A stretch of DNA of 64,000 nucleotides from Spartinivicinus marinus (GTDB taxonomy: Bacteria > Pseudomonadota > Gammaproteobacteria > Pseudomonadales > Zooshikellaceae). Positions within the stretch are counted from its first letter, which is position 1. Each line of letters begins with the position of its first letter. The stretch is taken from assembly GCF_026309355.1 (NCBI RefSeq), contig NZ_JAPJZK010000001.1:4298501-4362500 (forward strand). The letters run 5' to 3'. Below the pieces are notes generated by a model. The model saw only the letters and a program-made list of their open reading frames with translations, was not told where the DNA came from and made no database searches. The translations under genes were made by a program, and so were the position numbers. Positions 55,594-64,000 of the stretch are shown piece after piece.

Positions 55594-58500
55594 ATGAACA
55601 GACGGTCTTTTCGACATCTGCTACCTAAGACTCTGAGTTTAAGTATAACGCTTGGTTTAGGTCTGTCTTTAGCTGAAATATCTTTTGCGACCCCTATTGA
55701 TGGTCACAATCTTGCTGATGATAAAGTTGTGGCTGCCTATTTTGCTGAATGGGGTATATATGGACGCAACTTTCACGTAAAAGATATACCAGCAGAAAAA
55801 CTCACTCATGTATTATATGGCTTTATTGCAGTTTGTGGCCCTAATGAGTCACTAAAAAAAGCAAACCCTCAAGGATATAGTGCACTACAACGTGAGTGTA
55901 GTGATCAAGAAGATTATACCGTTACTATTCATGATCGATTTGCCGCTTTAGAAAAAAGCTACCCTGGCGATAAATGGGATCAGCCGATTAAAGGTAACTT
56001 TAATCAGTTAGCCAACATGAAAGCTGCAAACCCTCATATTAAAATACTGCCTTCATTGGGTGGATGGACATTATCGGATCCATTTTATTATTTAGCGAAT
56101 GACCCACAAAAGCGTGCTAAGTTTGTTCAGTCAGCAGTAGACTTTATCAAGAAGTATGATTTTTTTGATGGTTTGGATATAGACTGGGAGTTTCCAGGGC
56201 AACCCGGCGCTAACCCTGATTTAGGTAAACCAGAAGATAAGCAGGGTTTTACGGCGCTGATGCAAGAGCTACGGGCAGCTTTGGATAATTTAAGCCAGCA
56301 AACTGGACGTCAATATTTATTAACTGCGGCAGTATCGGCAGGGCCTAAAAAAATAGCCAGTATTGATTATTCTCAGGTTTCTCAATACATGGATTATGTG
56401 TTTGCCATGACCTATGACTTTTATGGGGGCTGGGATAATACATTGGGACATCATGCGGGAATTTACGCAGCTGACCATGAAAAAGTACCGCAATACAACG
56501 GTCATGATGCAGTTAATAATATTATTAAGGCCGGTTTTCCCTCAGATAAAATTGTCATGGGTGTTGCTATGTATGGCCGAGGCTGGAAAGGTGTAAATGG
56601 GAGCCTTCCTGATAACCCATTTACAGGTAAAGGGGGTGGCCCGCTACCTAAAAATACCCAGCAAGGTACTTGGGAAAATGGAGTAATTGATTATAAAGGG
56701 ATTGAAAAATACTACTTAGGTGGAGTCAATGGTCAGGGCATTAACGGTTTTAAATATTACTATGATGAAAAAGCACAAGCACCTTATGTATGGAATGCTG
56801 ATAAAGGTACCTTAATAACCTATGATAATCCCCGTTCAGTTAAAGCAAAAGGCGCCTATGCATTAAGCAAACAGTTGAAAGGTCTGTTTGCTTGGGAAAT
56901 CGACGCAGATAATGGGCAAATTCTCAATGCGATGCATGAAGGCTTAAATTCAGATGGAAAACCACCTGCGCCACCTAAACCTGACCCTGATAAGCCGAAG
57001 CCACCTACACCAAACCCTGATCCAGGTGATGATGATAAACCTAAGCCACCAACCCCTGATCCAGATGATGATGGCATAGCTGAGTGGAATGCGTCTAAAG
57101 TGTATACCTCAGGAGATAAGGTGCGCTATCAAGGTAAACCCTATCAGGCTAAATGGTGGACTCGTGGTGATCAACCCGGTAAGGGGCAGTGGGGGCCATG
57201 GAAGCTGCTAACGGGGCAACCCGATGATGATAAACCAAAGCCAACCCCTGATCCTAAGCCGACTCCTGATGATAATGACAAGCCAGATGATAACGATAAA
57301 CCAAACCCAGCTCCAGATCCTGATGATTCTGATAAGCCAGATACGGGAGATATAAAAGATTGGAGCGCTACAGCTACTTATATCAAAGGTAATCGGGTTA
57401 AATATAATCAGGTTGTTTATGAAGCGAAATGGTGGACCCGTGGTGATGAGCCAGGAAAAGACCAATGGGGTCCATGGACGCGAGTGGATGGCAGTCCTGA
57501 CCCAGATAAACCTAATCCTGACCCTGATCCAGGGCAGCCAGATCCGGATAAACCAGATCCAGATAAGCCGAATCCTGATGATGGGTCACCCAACACGAGT
57601 GGTAAGTATGCGGTGATTGGTTACTACATGTTGGGGCCAGATGAAATTAATAAATATCCTGCTGTTGATTTCCCTGTGAGTAATATTTCACCGGAAAAAG
57701 CTAAAATGCTTACCCATATTAACTATGCATTTATTGGTATTAACGACAAAGGTCAGTGTGACTTATTAAAAGGAGCTAATGAGCAAAAGTCAGCAGAAGT
57801 ATTTCAATTGTTGACGAACCTTAAACAATATAATGCGAACCTGAAACTGATGTTTTCAGTGGGTGGTTGGGCTTTTTCCAATGATGCCAGCCCAACTGCT
57901 AACCGGTTTAGGGATGCAGCCAGTACCCCGGTAACAAGAGCTGAGTTTGCCAGATCCTGTATTGCTTTTATGAAAAAGCATGGGTTTGATGGTGTTGATT
58001 TAGACTGGGAATACCCAAGAAAGCAGGATGCTAACAATTTCGTGGCGTTGTTGAAGGAATTTCGTAAACAAATTAATCAGGCAGAAAAAGCGAGTCAATC
58101 TGACTATCAGCTAACCATTGCAGGTGCGGGTGGTGCTTTCTTTATGTCTCGTTACTATCACTTATTGGATAAAGTGGTTGAGCCATTAGACTACATTAAC
58201 CTTATGACCTATGACTTTAATGGGCCTTGGCAAGGGGTGACTAAAACCAATTTCCATGCTCACTTATATGGTGCTAAGGATGAACCGAAATTTTATAATG
58301 CATTACGTGAAGTACAGTTTAATCCACCAAAAACTTGGGAAGAGATTAAAAAGCTATTTCCAAGTCCATTTGCTTTAACCGCTGATGCAGCGGTTAAGCA
58401 GCACTTAATAATGAAGGTACCACGTAATAAGGTTGTAATGGGTGTACCTTTTTATGGGCGCGCATTTAGAAAAGCAGGTACTGGTAACTATGGGCTATAT

Positions 58501-58857
58501 CAAACCTTTAATACCCAAAAAGGTGACCCCTACCGTGGTGATCCAACTTGGTTAGTGGGCTGTGATAAGTGTGTTGAACGTAATGAGCCCCGTATAGCCA
58601 CTTATGCTGATATTAAAAAAATGCTAGCAGGTGACTTTGGCTATAAACGTCATTTTCACGCTGAAGCCAAAGCGCCTTGGTTACATAATGCCAAGCATAA
58701 TCTGTTTGTTACCTATGATGATAAGGAGTCAATGAAATATAAAACGGATTACATCAAACAAGAGAAGTTGGCTGGCGTGATGTTTTGGCATTTAGGTCAA
58801 GATGATCAGGAGTCGACATTACTAAAGTCGCTACATAATGGCTTGAATAAAAAGTAA
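55594..58857 (+). CDS. Secreted chitinase with two GH18 catalytic domains and two chitin-binding modules
   Basis: A 1087-residue exported enzyme expected to cleave chitin outside the cell. Signal peptide about 1-32. First GH18 domain about 44-450 with SLGGWTLSDPF and the catalytic FDGLDIDWEF, acid Glu199. A Pro/Asp/Lys-rich linker leads to a CBM5/12-like module at about 496-540 (WNASKVYTSGDKVRYQGKPY, QAKWWTRGD) and a second at about 588-632, each followed by a similar linker. Second GH18 domain about 670-1085 with SVGGWAFSND and FDGVDLDWEYP, acid Glu806. Both catalytic motifs are complete. GGAGG lies five bases before the ATG. The two GH18 domains differ clearly, so this is not a recent duplication. 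Confidence 0.94.
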   Translation: MNRRSFRHLLPKTLSLSITLGLGLSLAEISFATPIDGHNLADDKVVAAYFAEWGIYGRNFHVKDIPAEKLTHVLYGFIAVCGPNESLKKANPQGYSALQRECSDQEDYTVTIHDRFAALEKSYPGDKWDQPIKGNFNQLANMKAANPHIKILPSLGGWTLSDPFYYLANDPQKRAKFVQSAVDFIKKYDFFDGLDIDWEFPGQPGANPDLGKPEDKQGFTALMQELRAALDNLSQQTGRQYLLTAAVSAGPKKIASIDYSQVSQYMDYVFAMTYDFYGGWDNTLGHHAGIYAADHEKVPQYNGHDAVNNIIKAGFPSDKIVMGVAMYGRGWKGVNGSLPDNPFTGKGGGPLPKNTQQGTWENGVIDYKGIEKYYLGGVNGQGINGFKYYYDEKAQAPYVWNADKGTLITYDNPRSVKAKGAYALSKQLKGLFAWEIDADNGQILNAMHEGLNSDGKPPAPPKPDPDKPKPPTPNPDPGDDDKPKPPTPDPDDDGIAEWNASKVYTSGDKVRYQGKPYQAKWWTRGDQPGKGQWGPWKLLTGQPDDDKPKPTPDPKPTPDDNDKPDDNDKPNPAPDPDDSDKPDTGDIKDWSATATYIKGNRVKYNQVVYEAKWWTRGDEPGKDQWGPWTRVDGSPDPDKPNPDPDPGQPDPDKPDPDKPNPDDGSPNTSGKYAVIGYYMLGPDEINKYPAVDFPVSNISPEKAKMLTHINYAFIGINDKGQCDLLKGANEQKSAEVFQLLTNLKQYNANLKLMFSVGGWAFSNDASPTANRFRDAASTPVTRAEFARSCIAFMKKHGFDGVDLDWEYPRKQDANNFVALLKEFRKQINQAEKASQSDYQLTIAGAGGAFFMSRYYHLLDKVVEPLDYINLMTYDFNGPWQGVTKTNFHAHLYGAKDEPKFYNALREVQFNPPKTWEEIKKLFPSPFALTADAAVKQHLIMKVPRNKVVMGVPFYGRAFRKAGTGNYGLYQTFNTQKGDPYRGDPTWLVGCDKCVERNEPRIATYADIKKMLAGDFGYKRHFHAEAKAPWLHNAKHNLFVTYDDKESMKYKTDYIKQEKLAGVMFWHLGQDDQESTLLKSLHNGLNKK

Positions 58858-58880
58858 TACCAATTAACCTTGGATGAAAA

Positions 58881-58909
58881 GTCAGCACAGTGATTGCTGG
58901 CTTTTTTTT
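58881..58909 (+). terminator. Rho-independent terminator after the chitinase
   Basis: GTCAGCA and TGCTGGC form a short stem (one G-U pair) around CAGTGAT, followed by eight Ts. It lies 23 bp after the chitinase stop. Confidence 0.8.
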
Positions 58910-59035
58910 ATGGGCAACAGATTGATGGAATGCAAAAAAGTTGATTAAAAGGTCAGGAAGTTGATGTGGCTTTTAGATGTGATTACTGAAAGGGATGTAG
59001 GAGAGAGTATTGAGAAGTTAGTGATATGAAGTGCG

Positions 59036-59064
59036 AGGACAGTGCTCAAGTTAAGCACTGTCCT
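59036..59064. terminator. Hairpin after the cold-shock gene
   Basis: AGGACAGTGCT and its perfect complement with a 7-base loop lie about 30 bp after the stop of the minus-strand cold-shock gene. Confidence 0.7.
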
Positions 59065-59092
59065 GAACAGAAGTATCAATTATAAGAGTTGC

Positions 59093-59302
59093 TTATAAAG
59101 GAACTACGTTCTCTGCTTGTGGGCCTTTAGGGCCTTGCGTGACAGTAAATTCAACTTGTTGACCTTCAGCCAAAGACTTAAAGCCTTGAGATTGAATTGC
59201 ACTGTAGTGAACAAAGACATCTGGACCAGATTGCTGCTCTAGAAAACCAAAGCCTTTAGATTCGTTAAACCATTTTACAGTGCCGTTTTTTCTATCAGAC
59301 AT
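59093..59302 (-). CDS. Cold-shock protein, CspA family
   Basis: A 69-residue single cold-shock domain with RNP1 KGFGFL and RNP2 VFVHY intact and the starting [15 protein letters not shown]. Such proteins bind single-stranded RNA and DNA and melt RNA structures at low temperature; some members are not cold-induced. The predicted transcript has a leader of about 180 bases, which resembles the long regulatory leaders of cold-induced csp genes. Confidence 0.96.
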   Translation of the reverse strand: MSDRKNGTVKWFNESKGFGFLEQQSGPDVFVHYSAIQSQGFKSLAEGQQVEFTVTQGPKGPQAENVVPL

Positions 59303-59486
59303 AATATGGATCTTTCTTTAAACAATTAAATTAATCTAATTTCTTAAACCTTACCCTCTAGGAGAGAGGTATAAGACAGTGTAGCAGAGAAATTTAGGTG
59401 TGACTTATGACAAACTAACGAGGCACTACAAAAGGAACATCGTGAAAATTGAACATAAATTAACGCCGTACTTTCAAGCTGAGTGA

Positions 59487-59514
59487 ATTATAAACAACCC
59501 TATTGGCAAGTCAA
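59487..59514 (-). promoter_or_regulatory. Sigma70 promoter of the cold-shock gene
   Basis: On the minus strand TTGACT (59514-59509) and a perfect TATAAT (59492-59487) are 16 bp apart. Transcription would begin near 59480, about 180 bases before the ATG at 59302. The rest of the 338-bp gap from 59303 to 59640 has no gene. Confidence 0.75.
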
Positions 59515-59640
59515 TGTTTTTTACTTATATTTCTCATCATTATATTGTTAGTTGATCACTAGACCACACATCTCCTGCCTTGTATAGCAATACCGTCAAC
59601 CACTAACAGACGATCCATCTAAAACCTAAGAAAAAGGGCA

Positions 59641-60333
59641 CTATAAGCCACAACCTAAATTAGCAGGGACTGCAACATCCATTAATTTAGGGTTAGGTAG
59701 GTTCAGGTTGTCCATGATTTCACAGTACTCCTTAGCATTGCTTACCTGCAAGCGTGGGTTAAACCGCTTTTCTTCCCCGATGGTACTTACTGTCATGCCT
59801 TTGTAATCATGGCCTGGATAAACAAGGGTTGAGTCAGGTAATTTAAGTAGTTTATTAAACAAACTTTCATATTGTTGGCGAGCATCACCTTGCTGAAAAT
59901 CGGTTCGACCTGTCCCTCTAATCAGCAGAGTATCACCTGTAAATAACAGCTGTGGTGTTTCATTGGTTAATAAAAAACAGTAGGAATCATCAGTGTGGCC
60001 TGGGGTATAAATTGTTTTTAGGTGCAGATTACCCAAGGAAATAATTTCACCCTCTTTAACCATATGGCTGGCACACTGGGCTTGAGTTCTCTCTCCAAAG
60101 ATAGTCTCACAGCCATATAGCTCACGGAGTTTGCCCAATGCAGTAATATGATCAGCATGGACATGAGTATCAATGGCATATATAAGCTGTAACTTTAGTT
60201 CTCTGATTAACTGTTGGTACTGTGGAACCTTCTCCCTTACTGGATCAATTAACAGCGCTTGACCGCCCTCGTGCTCGGCTAGCAAGTAGGTATAGGTCCA
60301 GGTTGCTTCATCGAATAGTTGACGAAATAACAT
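59641..60333 (-). CDS. MBL-fold hydrolase, ETHE1-type persulfide dioxygenase
   Basis: A 230-residue metallo-beta-lactamase-fold protein with HVHADH (H57, H59, D61, H62), TPGHTDDSYCF, FTGDTLLIRGTGRTDF and VYPGHDYKG, all typical of ETHE1-type persulfide dioxygenases. These use a single iron and oxygen to convert glutathione persulfide to sulfite. AAGGAG lies seven bases before the ATG. It is the third gene of an operon with a class V PLP enzyme and a TauE/SafE permease, which fits handling of sulfane sulfur and sulfite. Confidence 0.88.
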   Translation of the reverse strand: MLFRQLFDEATWTYTYLLAEHEGGQALLIDPVREKVPQYQQLIRELKLQLIYAIDTHVHADHITALGKLRELYGCETIFGERTQAQCASHMVKEGEIISLGNLHLKTIYTPGHTDDSYCFLLTNETPQLLFTGDTLLIRGTGRTDFQQGDARQQYESLFNKLLKLPDSTLVYPGHDYKGMTVSTIGEEKRFNPRLQVSNAKEYCEIMDNLNLPNPKLMDVAVPANLGCGL

Positions 60334-60349
60334 GTTTTGCTCCTTTCTT

Positions 60350-61135
60350 TTAGCTTAATACTTTGGGAACAGAAAGCGCCATCAGTCCAAGAACCGATAC
60401 AGCAAATAACTTTTGTAGCTGGTAACTGGCAATATACCGGGTTAAGACAGTACCCATAAGAATGCCAATTACGCTGCCAGTGGTAACGATGATTAGTAAC
60501 TCAGTAGATACCTCTGCTACCCAGTTAACATGGAATACAAAGCCTGTAGTACTGACTAATGCTATAACCAGTAATGACGTGTCTACTGCTCGCTTCATGC
60601 TCATACCTGTCAGAAGGGTAAGAATAGGCACGTTCAAAAAGCCACCGCCTACTCCAAATAGCCCAGATAAAAATCCTGCAACTGCACCTGCTAGCCAGAG
60701 TAATGGAGAATGTTTGGTTACTGAGTGATTAATGGAGCCTGACTTAGCCTCTTGGCTGTTTGTAGTTGTTTCTGTAGTAGTTGCTCCAGATAGCTGCCAC
60801 ATGCGGATAGCGATATAACTGGCTAATAAAATGAATCCTACTAATAGCAATCTCTGGTCTATTAAACTACCAAACCAGCGACCAATAGGGGCTAATGCTG
60901 TACCTGAAACGATCAGAACAATGGCTGGTTTCCAAGCAATTTGTTGATTATGCAGCCTAGCTAAAATACCCACAATGGCGCTAATACTGACAGTCCCCAG
61001 AGCAATCCCCATCGCATCATTTGGGGAGAAATTAAGCAGCAGAATAAGCAGAGGCACAGCGAAAATAGAACCACCTGCCCCTGTTAGTCCAAGCATTAAC
61101 CCAACTAAAATACCCACTGAAATGACAAGAGCCAC
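60350..61135 (-). CDS. TauE/SafE family permease, likely sulfite or sulfur-anion exporter
   Basis: A 261-residue membrane protein with about eight helices in two halves, each beginning with a glycine-rich motif: GLMLGLTGAGGSIFAVPLL near residue 12 and FLSGLFGVGGGFLNVPIL near 155. This is the TauE/SafE pattern. Members export sulfite, sulfoacetate or related anions. It starts at a GTG with AAGGA six bases upstream, two bases after the PLP enzyme stop. Its place beside a persulfide dioxygenase suggests sulfite export. Confidence 0.85.
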   Translation of the reverse strand: MALVISVGILVGLMLGLTGAGGSIFAVPLLILLLNFSPNDAMGIALGTVSISAIVGILARLHNQQIAWKPAIVLIVSGTALAPIGRWFGSLIDQRLLLVGFILLASYIAIRMWQLSGATTTETTTNSQEAKSGSINHSVTKHSPLLWLAGAVAGFLSGLFGVGGGFLNVPILTLLTGMSMKRAVDTSLLVIALVSTTGFVFHVNWVAEVSTELLIIVTTGSVIGILMGTVLTRYIASYQLQKLFAVSVLGLMALSVPKVLS

Positions 61136-61137
61136 AG

Positions 61138-62817
61138 TTAGTCCTTAATTGTTTGTTGCGTTGTATCTTGAGGTAGGGCAAACCAGCGTAGCTTTTCAGC
61201 GCTAGGCGGTAGCTCAATTGCGTATTGTTTTGCGTCTTTAGAGGGGGTGGTTAATTCTGTTTCTGCTGTCGCTAAACAATCTTTTAAGGTAGTAGGGCAA
61301 TATACTTGGCCTTGTTTAGATGAGGTTTTAGTAAAATCCAGTGAGTCTAAGGTGACAGCCAGCTTGGGTTTTTGGCCTTGGTATAACCAAACGCCAGATT
61401 GGCAGTCAAACTGGTAATAAGGCAGTAGTCGCCAACCATGGGTGGCAATAAGCTCAATGGCTCGAACGAGATAATCAAAAGTCCCTTGATCAATGAAATA
61501 GTTGAAGTTAAGCCTCACCCAGCCTGGACGTAAAATCATCTGGTCATTCAATAACTCAGCCTCCAGGGCCTTGCTATACGACATATCCATACCAAGTAAT
61601 GAGTGGCCATAAGGTCCTGCACAAGAGCAGCCGCCGCGAGCTTGAATACCAAATAAGTCATTCAACAGGGCGACAACAAATCCATAGTGCAAGTATTTTT
61701 CTTGCCATTTAATCTGTAAAGAAATAATGGATAAGCGAGAGGCATCAGGATTACCCAATATCTCAATAGCTTCATGTTGTTGCCAACGCTGAATAGCTTG
61801 TTGAACAAATTGGTGCTCGCGCTGTTCAATGGTGTCGGTACCGATGGTTTGTTGCAGTTTAAAGACTAAACCTGCACGAATTGACTCAACAATGGCGGGG
61901 GTGCCACCTTCTTCCCGTCGTTCTGGGTTTTCAATAAAACGATGGTCTTCTGGGGTAACATAAACAACGGTTCCACCACCTGGCACAGCAGGTACACGAT
62001 TAGTGAGCAGGTGTTTTTTGACAATTAAAATACCGGGTGTACCAGGGCCACCAATGAATTTATGAGGTGAAATAAATACAGCATCTTTACTGCTGTCGCC
62101 GTCCTTATTTTTTTCGCCAGTCATATCAATAGCAACATAAGGCGCTGCTGCGGCATAATCCCAAAAGCTGTAGGTGTTATGTTTATGGAGTAACTGGGTA
62201 ATGGCATCAACGTCTGACTTAATACCGGTTACATTAGAGGCAGCAGAAAAACTGCCTATTTTTAAGGGGCGGTGGGCATATTGTTCCAAAGCATTGGCTA
62301 AAGCACTTAAGTCTATTTGGCCATCATCATCAAGTGGGATAGAGACTAGCTCAGCAATACTCTCGCGCCAGGGCAGTTCATTCGAGTGGTGTTCGTAAGG
62401 GCCAATAAATACAACTGGGCGTTTATCGTCAGGGATTTGCTTGCTGAATTGATACTGTTCATCCAAGTCTGCAGGCAGGCGTAAGTTAAGAATATCAATC
62501 AACTTATGGATGGCAGCGGTCGCGCCAGAGCCACAAAAAATAATCTGGTCATCTTCCTGTCCATTAACAGCCTGCCGGATGATGTGTCTGGCCTGCTCTC
62601 TAAGTGCTGTCGTTTGGCGGCCGGTGAATGAGGTTTCAGTATGGGTGTTTGCATAATAGGGCAGCACTTGATACTGGATAAACTGTTCAATGACATCTAA
62701 GGCACGTCCCGAAGCAGTGTAGTCTGCGTAGACTAAAGGCTTTTGTCCGAACGGGGTTTCAATGGGGTGGTGTTCACCAATCACGGCTTGGCGGATGCTC
62801 TCGATCAGATGCTGCAT
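61138..62817 (-). CDS. Class V PLP-dependent enzyme, cysteine-desulfurase-like
   Basis: A 559-residue enzyme of the class V aminotransferase fold. PLP-binding Lys253 lies in SPHKFIGGPGTPGI, with SFWDYAAAAPY upstream and EEGGTPAIVES downstream. A candidate catalytic cysteine pair occurs in GGCSCAGPYGH (C397, C399), like cysteine desulfurases, and the N-terminus has the family's VYADYTASGRAL. It is about 150 residues longer than SufS or IscS, with a C-terminal extension of about 100 residues. It may release sulfur from cysteine to feed the downstream persulfide dioxygenase. The substrate is not proven. AAAGGG precedes the ATG. Confidence 0.78.
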   Translation of the reverse strand: MQHLIESIRQAVIGEHHPIETPFGQKPLVYADYTASGRALDVIEQFIQYQVLPYYANTHTETSFTGRQTTALREQARHIIRQAVNGQEDDQIIFCGSGATAAIHKLIDILNLRLPADLDEQYQFSKQIPDDKRPVVFIGPYEHHSNELPWRESIAELVSIPLDDDGQIDLSALANALEQYAHRPLKIGSFSAASNVTGIKSDVDAITQLLHKHNTYSFWDYAAAAPYVAIDMTGEKNKDGDSSKDAVFISPHKFIGGPGTPGILIVKKHLLTNRVPAVPGGGTVVYVTPEDHRFIENPERREEGGTPAIVESIRAGLVFKLQQTIGTDTIEQREHQFVQQAIQRWQQHEAIEILGNPDASRLSIISLQIKWQEKYLHYGFVVALLNDLFGIQARGGCSCAGPYGHSLLGMDMSYSKALEAELLNDQMILRPGWVRLNFNYFIDQGTFDYLVRAIELIATHGWRLLPYYQFDCQSGVWLYQGQKPKLAVTLDSLDFTKTSSKQGQVYCPTTLKDCLATAETELTTPSKDAKQYAIELPPSAEKLRWFALPQDTTQQTIKD

Positions 62818-62984
62818 AAGACTGCCCTTTCATTCCATTATATTCTTAGTATATGCATTATAGTTCTGGTTAGCCTGAACATTGTTGCTAAATTGCCATA
62901 GATATTGATTGTCAGTAGAACAAAGTTTCTCTAAATGGCTTATTATAGGAAAATTATTTTGTTGGGTTGGGTGATATGTGAACA

Positions 62985-63440
62985 ATGGATAAGTTTGATA
63001 AGGCAATACTAGAAATTTTGCAACAAGATGCCAGTTTGTCAGTAGGAGAGGTGGCTGAACGAGTTGCGCTATCAAAAACAGCCTGTTGGCGGCGGATTCA
63101 AAAGCTAGAGCAAGATGGTGTGATTCGTGGGCGGGTTGCATTGTTGAGTCAAGAACAAGTCAATTTACCACTGACTGCCTATATTGCTGTGCGAACAAAT
63201 AAACACAATGAAAAGTGGTCTGAGCAGTTTCGCAAAGTGGTGAATAATTTGCCTCAGGTATTAGAGGTATACCGCACTAGTGGTGATTTAGATTATTTAA
63301 TCAAAGCTGTAATTACTGATATGGCAGGCTATGACCAGTTATATAAAGCGTTAATTAAAGCCGATTTATACGACGTAAGCGCCAGTTTTGTCATGGAAAC
63401 CATGAAGCACACAACTGAATTACCACTGGATTATATGTAG
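62985..63440 (+). CDS. Lrp/AsnC family regulator, DecR-like
   Basis: A 151-residue regulator with an N-terminal helix-turn-helix (DKAILEILQQDASLSVGEVAERV, LSKTACWRRIQKLE) and a C-terminal RAM domain with LEVYRTSGDLDYLIK and VSASFVMETMKHTTELPL. It resembles E. coli DecR/YbaO, a cysteine-responsive regulator, more than Lrp itself. It is divergent from the class V PLP operon with 167 bp between them, so it probably controls that operon in response to cysteine or a sulfur compound. This is inference from position and family. Confidence 0.88.
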   Translation: MDKFDKAILEILQQDASLSVGEVAERVALSKTACWRRIQKLEQDGVIRGRVALLSQEQVNLPLTAYIAVRTNKHNEKWSEQFRKVVNNLPQVLEVYRTSGDLDYLIKAVITDMAGYDQLYKALIKADLYDVSASFVMETMKHTTELPLDYM

Positions 63441-63447
63441 ATTATTA

Positions 63448-63951
63448 ATGATGTCTGATTTTTGCACTGTTCTTCATTCATTAAATAGTCCCCAAAATGT
63501 AGGGATGATAGTCCGCAGCCATGTTGCTCATGGCGGCAGCGAGGTTGTTTTTATTGGCCATGAACTGCCCTGGCAATTTAAAAAAGGTAGCCAGTCTTTT
63601 TCAAGAAAGCTGGAAAAGCAGGCAAAAATTATTCACCTGCCAAACCCTGATGATGTGTTTGAGTGGTGTATGGCGAATAGTTATACACCCGTTGCTATTG
63701 AAATTGCTGAACAGACATCACTGTTAAATCAGTTTACGTTTCCAGAAAAGACGGCGTTAATTTTGGGAAATGAGGCAGATGGATTACCGGCTAGCTTTAT
63801 AAAAAAGTGCACTCATGTAGTGACAATTCCACAATATGGACCTGTAGGTAGCCTGAATGTAGCTGTATCGGCATCTGTTGCCATGTATGAGCTACGAAGA
63901 GGGGATACTCCCTGGGCTATTGCCAGGGATGAGTATGAAACGCTTCTTTAA
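63448..63951 (+). CDS. SpoU/TrmH family RNA methyltransferase
   Basis: A 167-residue SPOUT methyltransferase with the three motifs in order: SPQNVGMIVR near residue 14, ALILGNEADGLP near 103, and IPQYGPVGSLNVAVSASVAMYE near 130. These form the trefoil knot that binds S-adenosylmethionine and methylates a ribose of rRNA or tRNA. The short single-domain form resembles TrmL-type enzymes. It begins seven bases after the Lrp-like stop; two successive ATGs occur and neither has a good ribosome-binding site. Confidence 0.88.
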   Translation: MMSDFCTVLHSLNSPQNVGMIVRSHVAHGGSEVVFIGHELPWQFKKGSQSFSRKLEKQAKIIHLPNPDDVFEWCMANSYTPVAIEIAEQTSLLNQFTFPEKTALILGNEADGLPASFIKKCTHVVTIPQYGPVGSLNVAVSASVAMYELRRGDTPWAIARDEYETLL

Positions 63952-64000
63952 TTGTGCTCTTATTGATAACTCAAGCTTGGCTCTTGATAAAGCCGCTTAC

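Noticed and set aside
56940-57600. Short tandem repeats that might suggest a CRISPR or satellite array
   Set aside because: They are in frame and encode the Pro-Asp-Lys linkers of the chitinase; there are no spacers.
63952-64000. Possible terminator or gene start at the right edge
   Set aside because: Only a weak GGCT/AAGCC pairing is seen and too little sequence remains to judge.

Overview
The window is a stretch of chromosome from an AT-rich marine-type gammaproteobacterium, probably of the Oceanospirillales (Zooshikella/Spartinivicinus-like). The evidence is the gene families, the Pseudomonas-like gene order, a chitinase locus and low GC by eye; no rRNA or other taxonomic marker is present, so this placement is inference. 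No tRNA, rRNA or CRISPR array was seen.

Layout. 1-6.7 kb: an incomplete membrane spermidine-synthase-like gene, galE, nadC, a membrane-anchored aspartic protease and a DUF1631 gene. 6.8-21.7 kb: a self-contained aerobactin iron system, with a ShiF-like exporter divergent from fhuCDB (ferric hydroxamate import), then iucABCD (synthesis), a FhuF-type reductase and the receptor iutA. Two Fur boxes lie at 8.25 and 12.33 kb. It sits between DUF1631 and ampE, where pseudomonads as I recall them have ampD; no ampD is seen here. 22.9-24.0 kb: an intact IS630-family element inserted exactly at the stop codon of a histidine kinase gene. 24-49 kb: a block whose order matches, from memory, Pseudomonas aeruginosa PA4398 down to PA4367: histidine kinase, panE, response regulator, yajQ, ampG, SDR, HugZ-like protein, fxsA, groESL, an imelysin/di-haem/DUF1513 iron operon, and bifA. 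An ABC-2 exporter, an alkyltransferase-like protein, a DUF481 porin-like protein and a chemoreceptor are interspersed. 48.8-52.4 kb: a two-domain PTPS/QueD-like protein, bioA and pepQ. 52.7-58.9 kb: a secreted GH16-like protein and a 1087-residue chitinase with two GH18 domains. 59-64 kb: a cold-shock protein, a sulfur-handling operon (class V PLP enzyme, TauE/SafE permease, persulfide-dioxygenase-like hydrolase) with a divergent Lrp/AsnC regulator, and a SpoU methyltransferase.

Themes. Iron: four Fur-box-like sites mark the aerobactin locus (two), the HugZ gene and the imelysin operon, so a large part of the window should respond to iron starvation. Cyclic di-GMP: BifA-like protein and the response regulator both have altered GGDEF motifs ending in QF. 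Peptidoglycan recycling: ampE and ampG are both present.

Mobile DNA: besides the IS630 copy, the intergenic gaps hold several short palindromic elements bounded by TA. Two abut each other and share one TA (28.23-28.45 kb). Two others are diverged copies of one ~175-bp element around the di-haem/imelysin genes (40.9 and 44.8 kb), with a compensatory base-pair change in their central hairpin. A further ~141-bp palindrome abuts the SDR stop codon (34.2 kb). These elements are the least explained part of the window.
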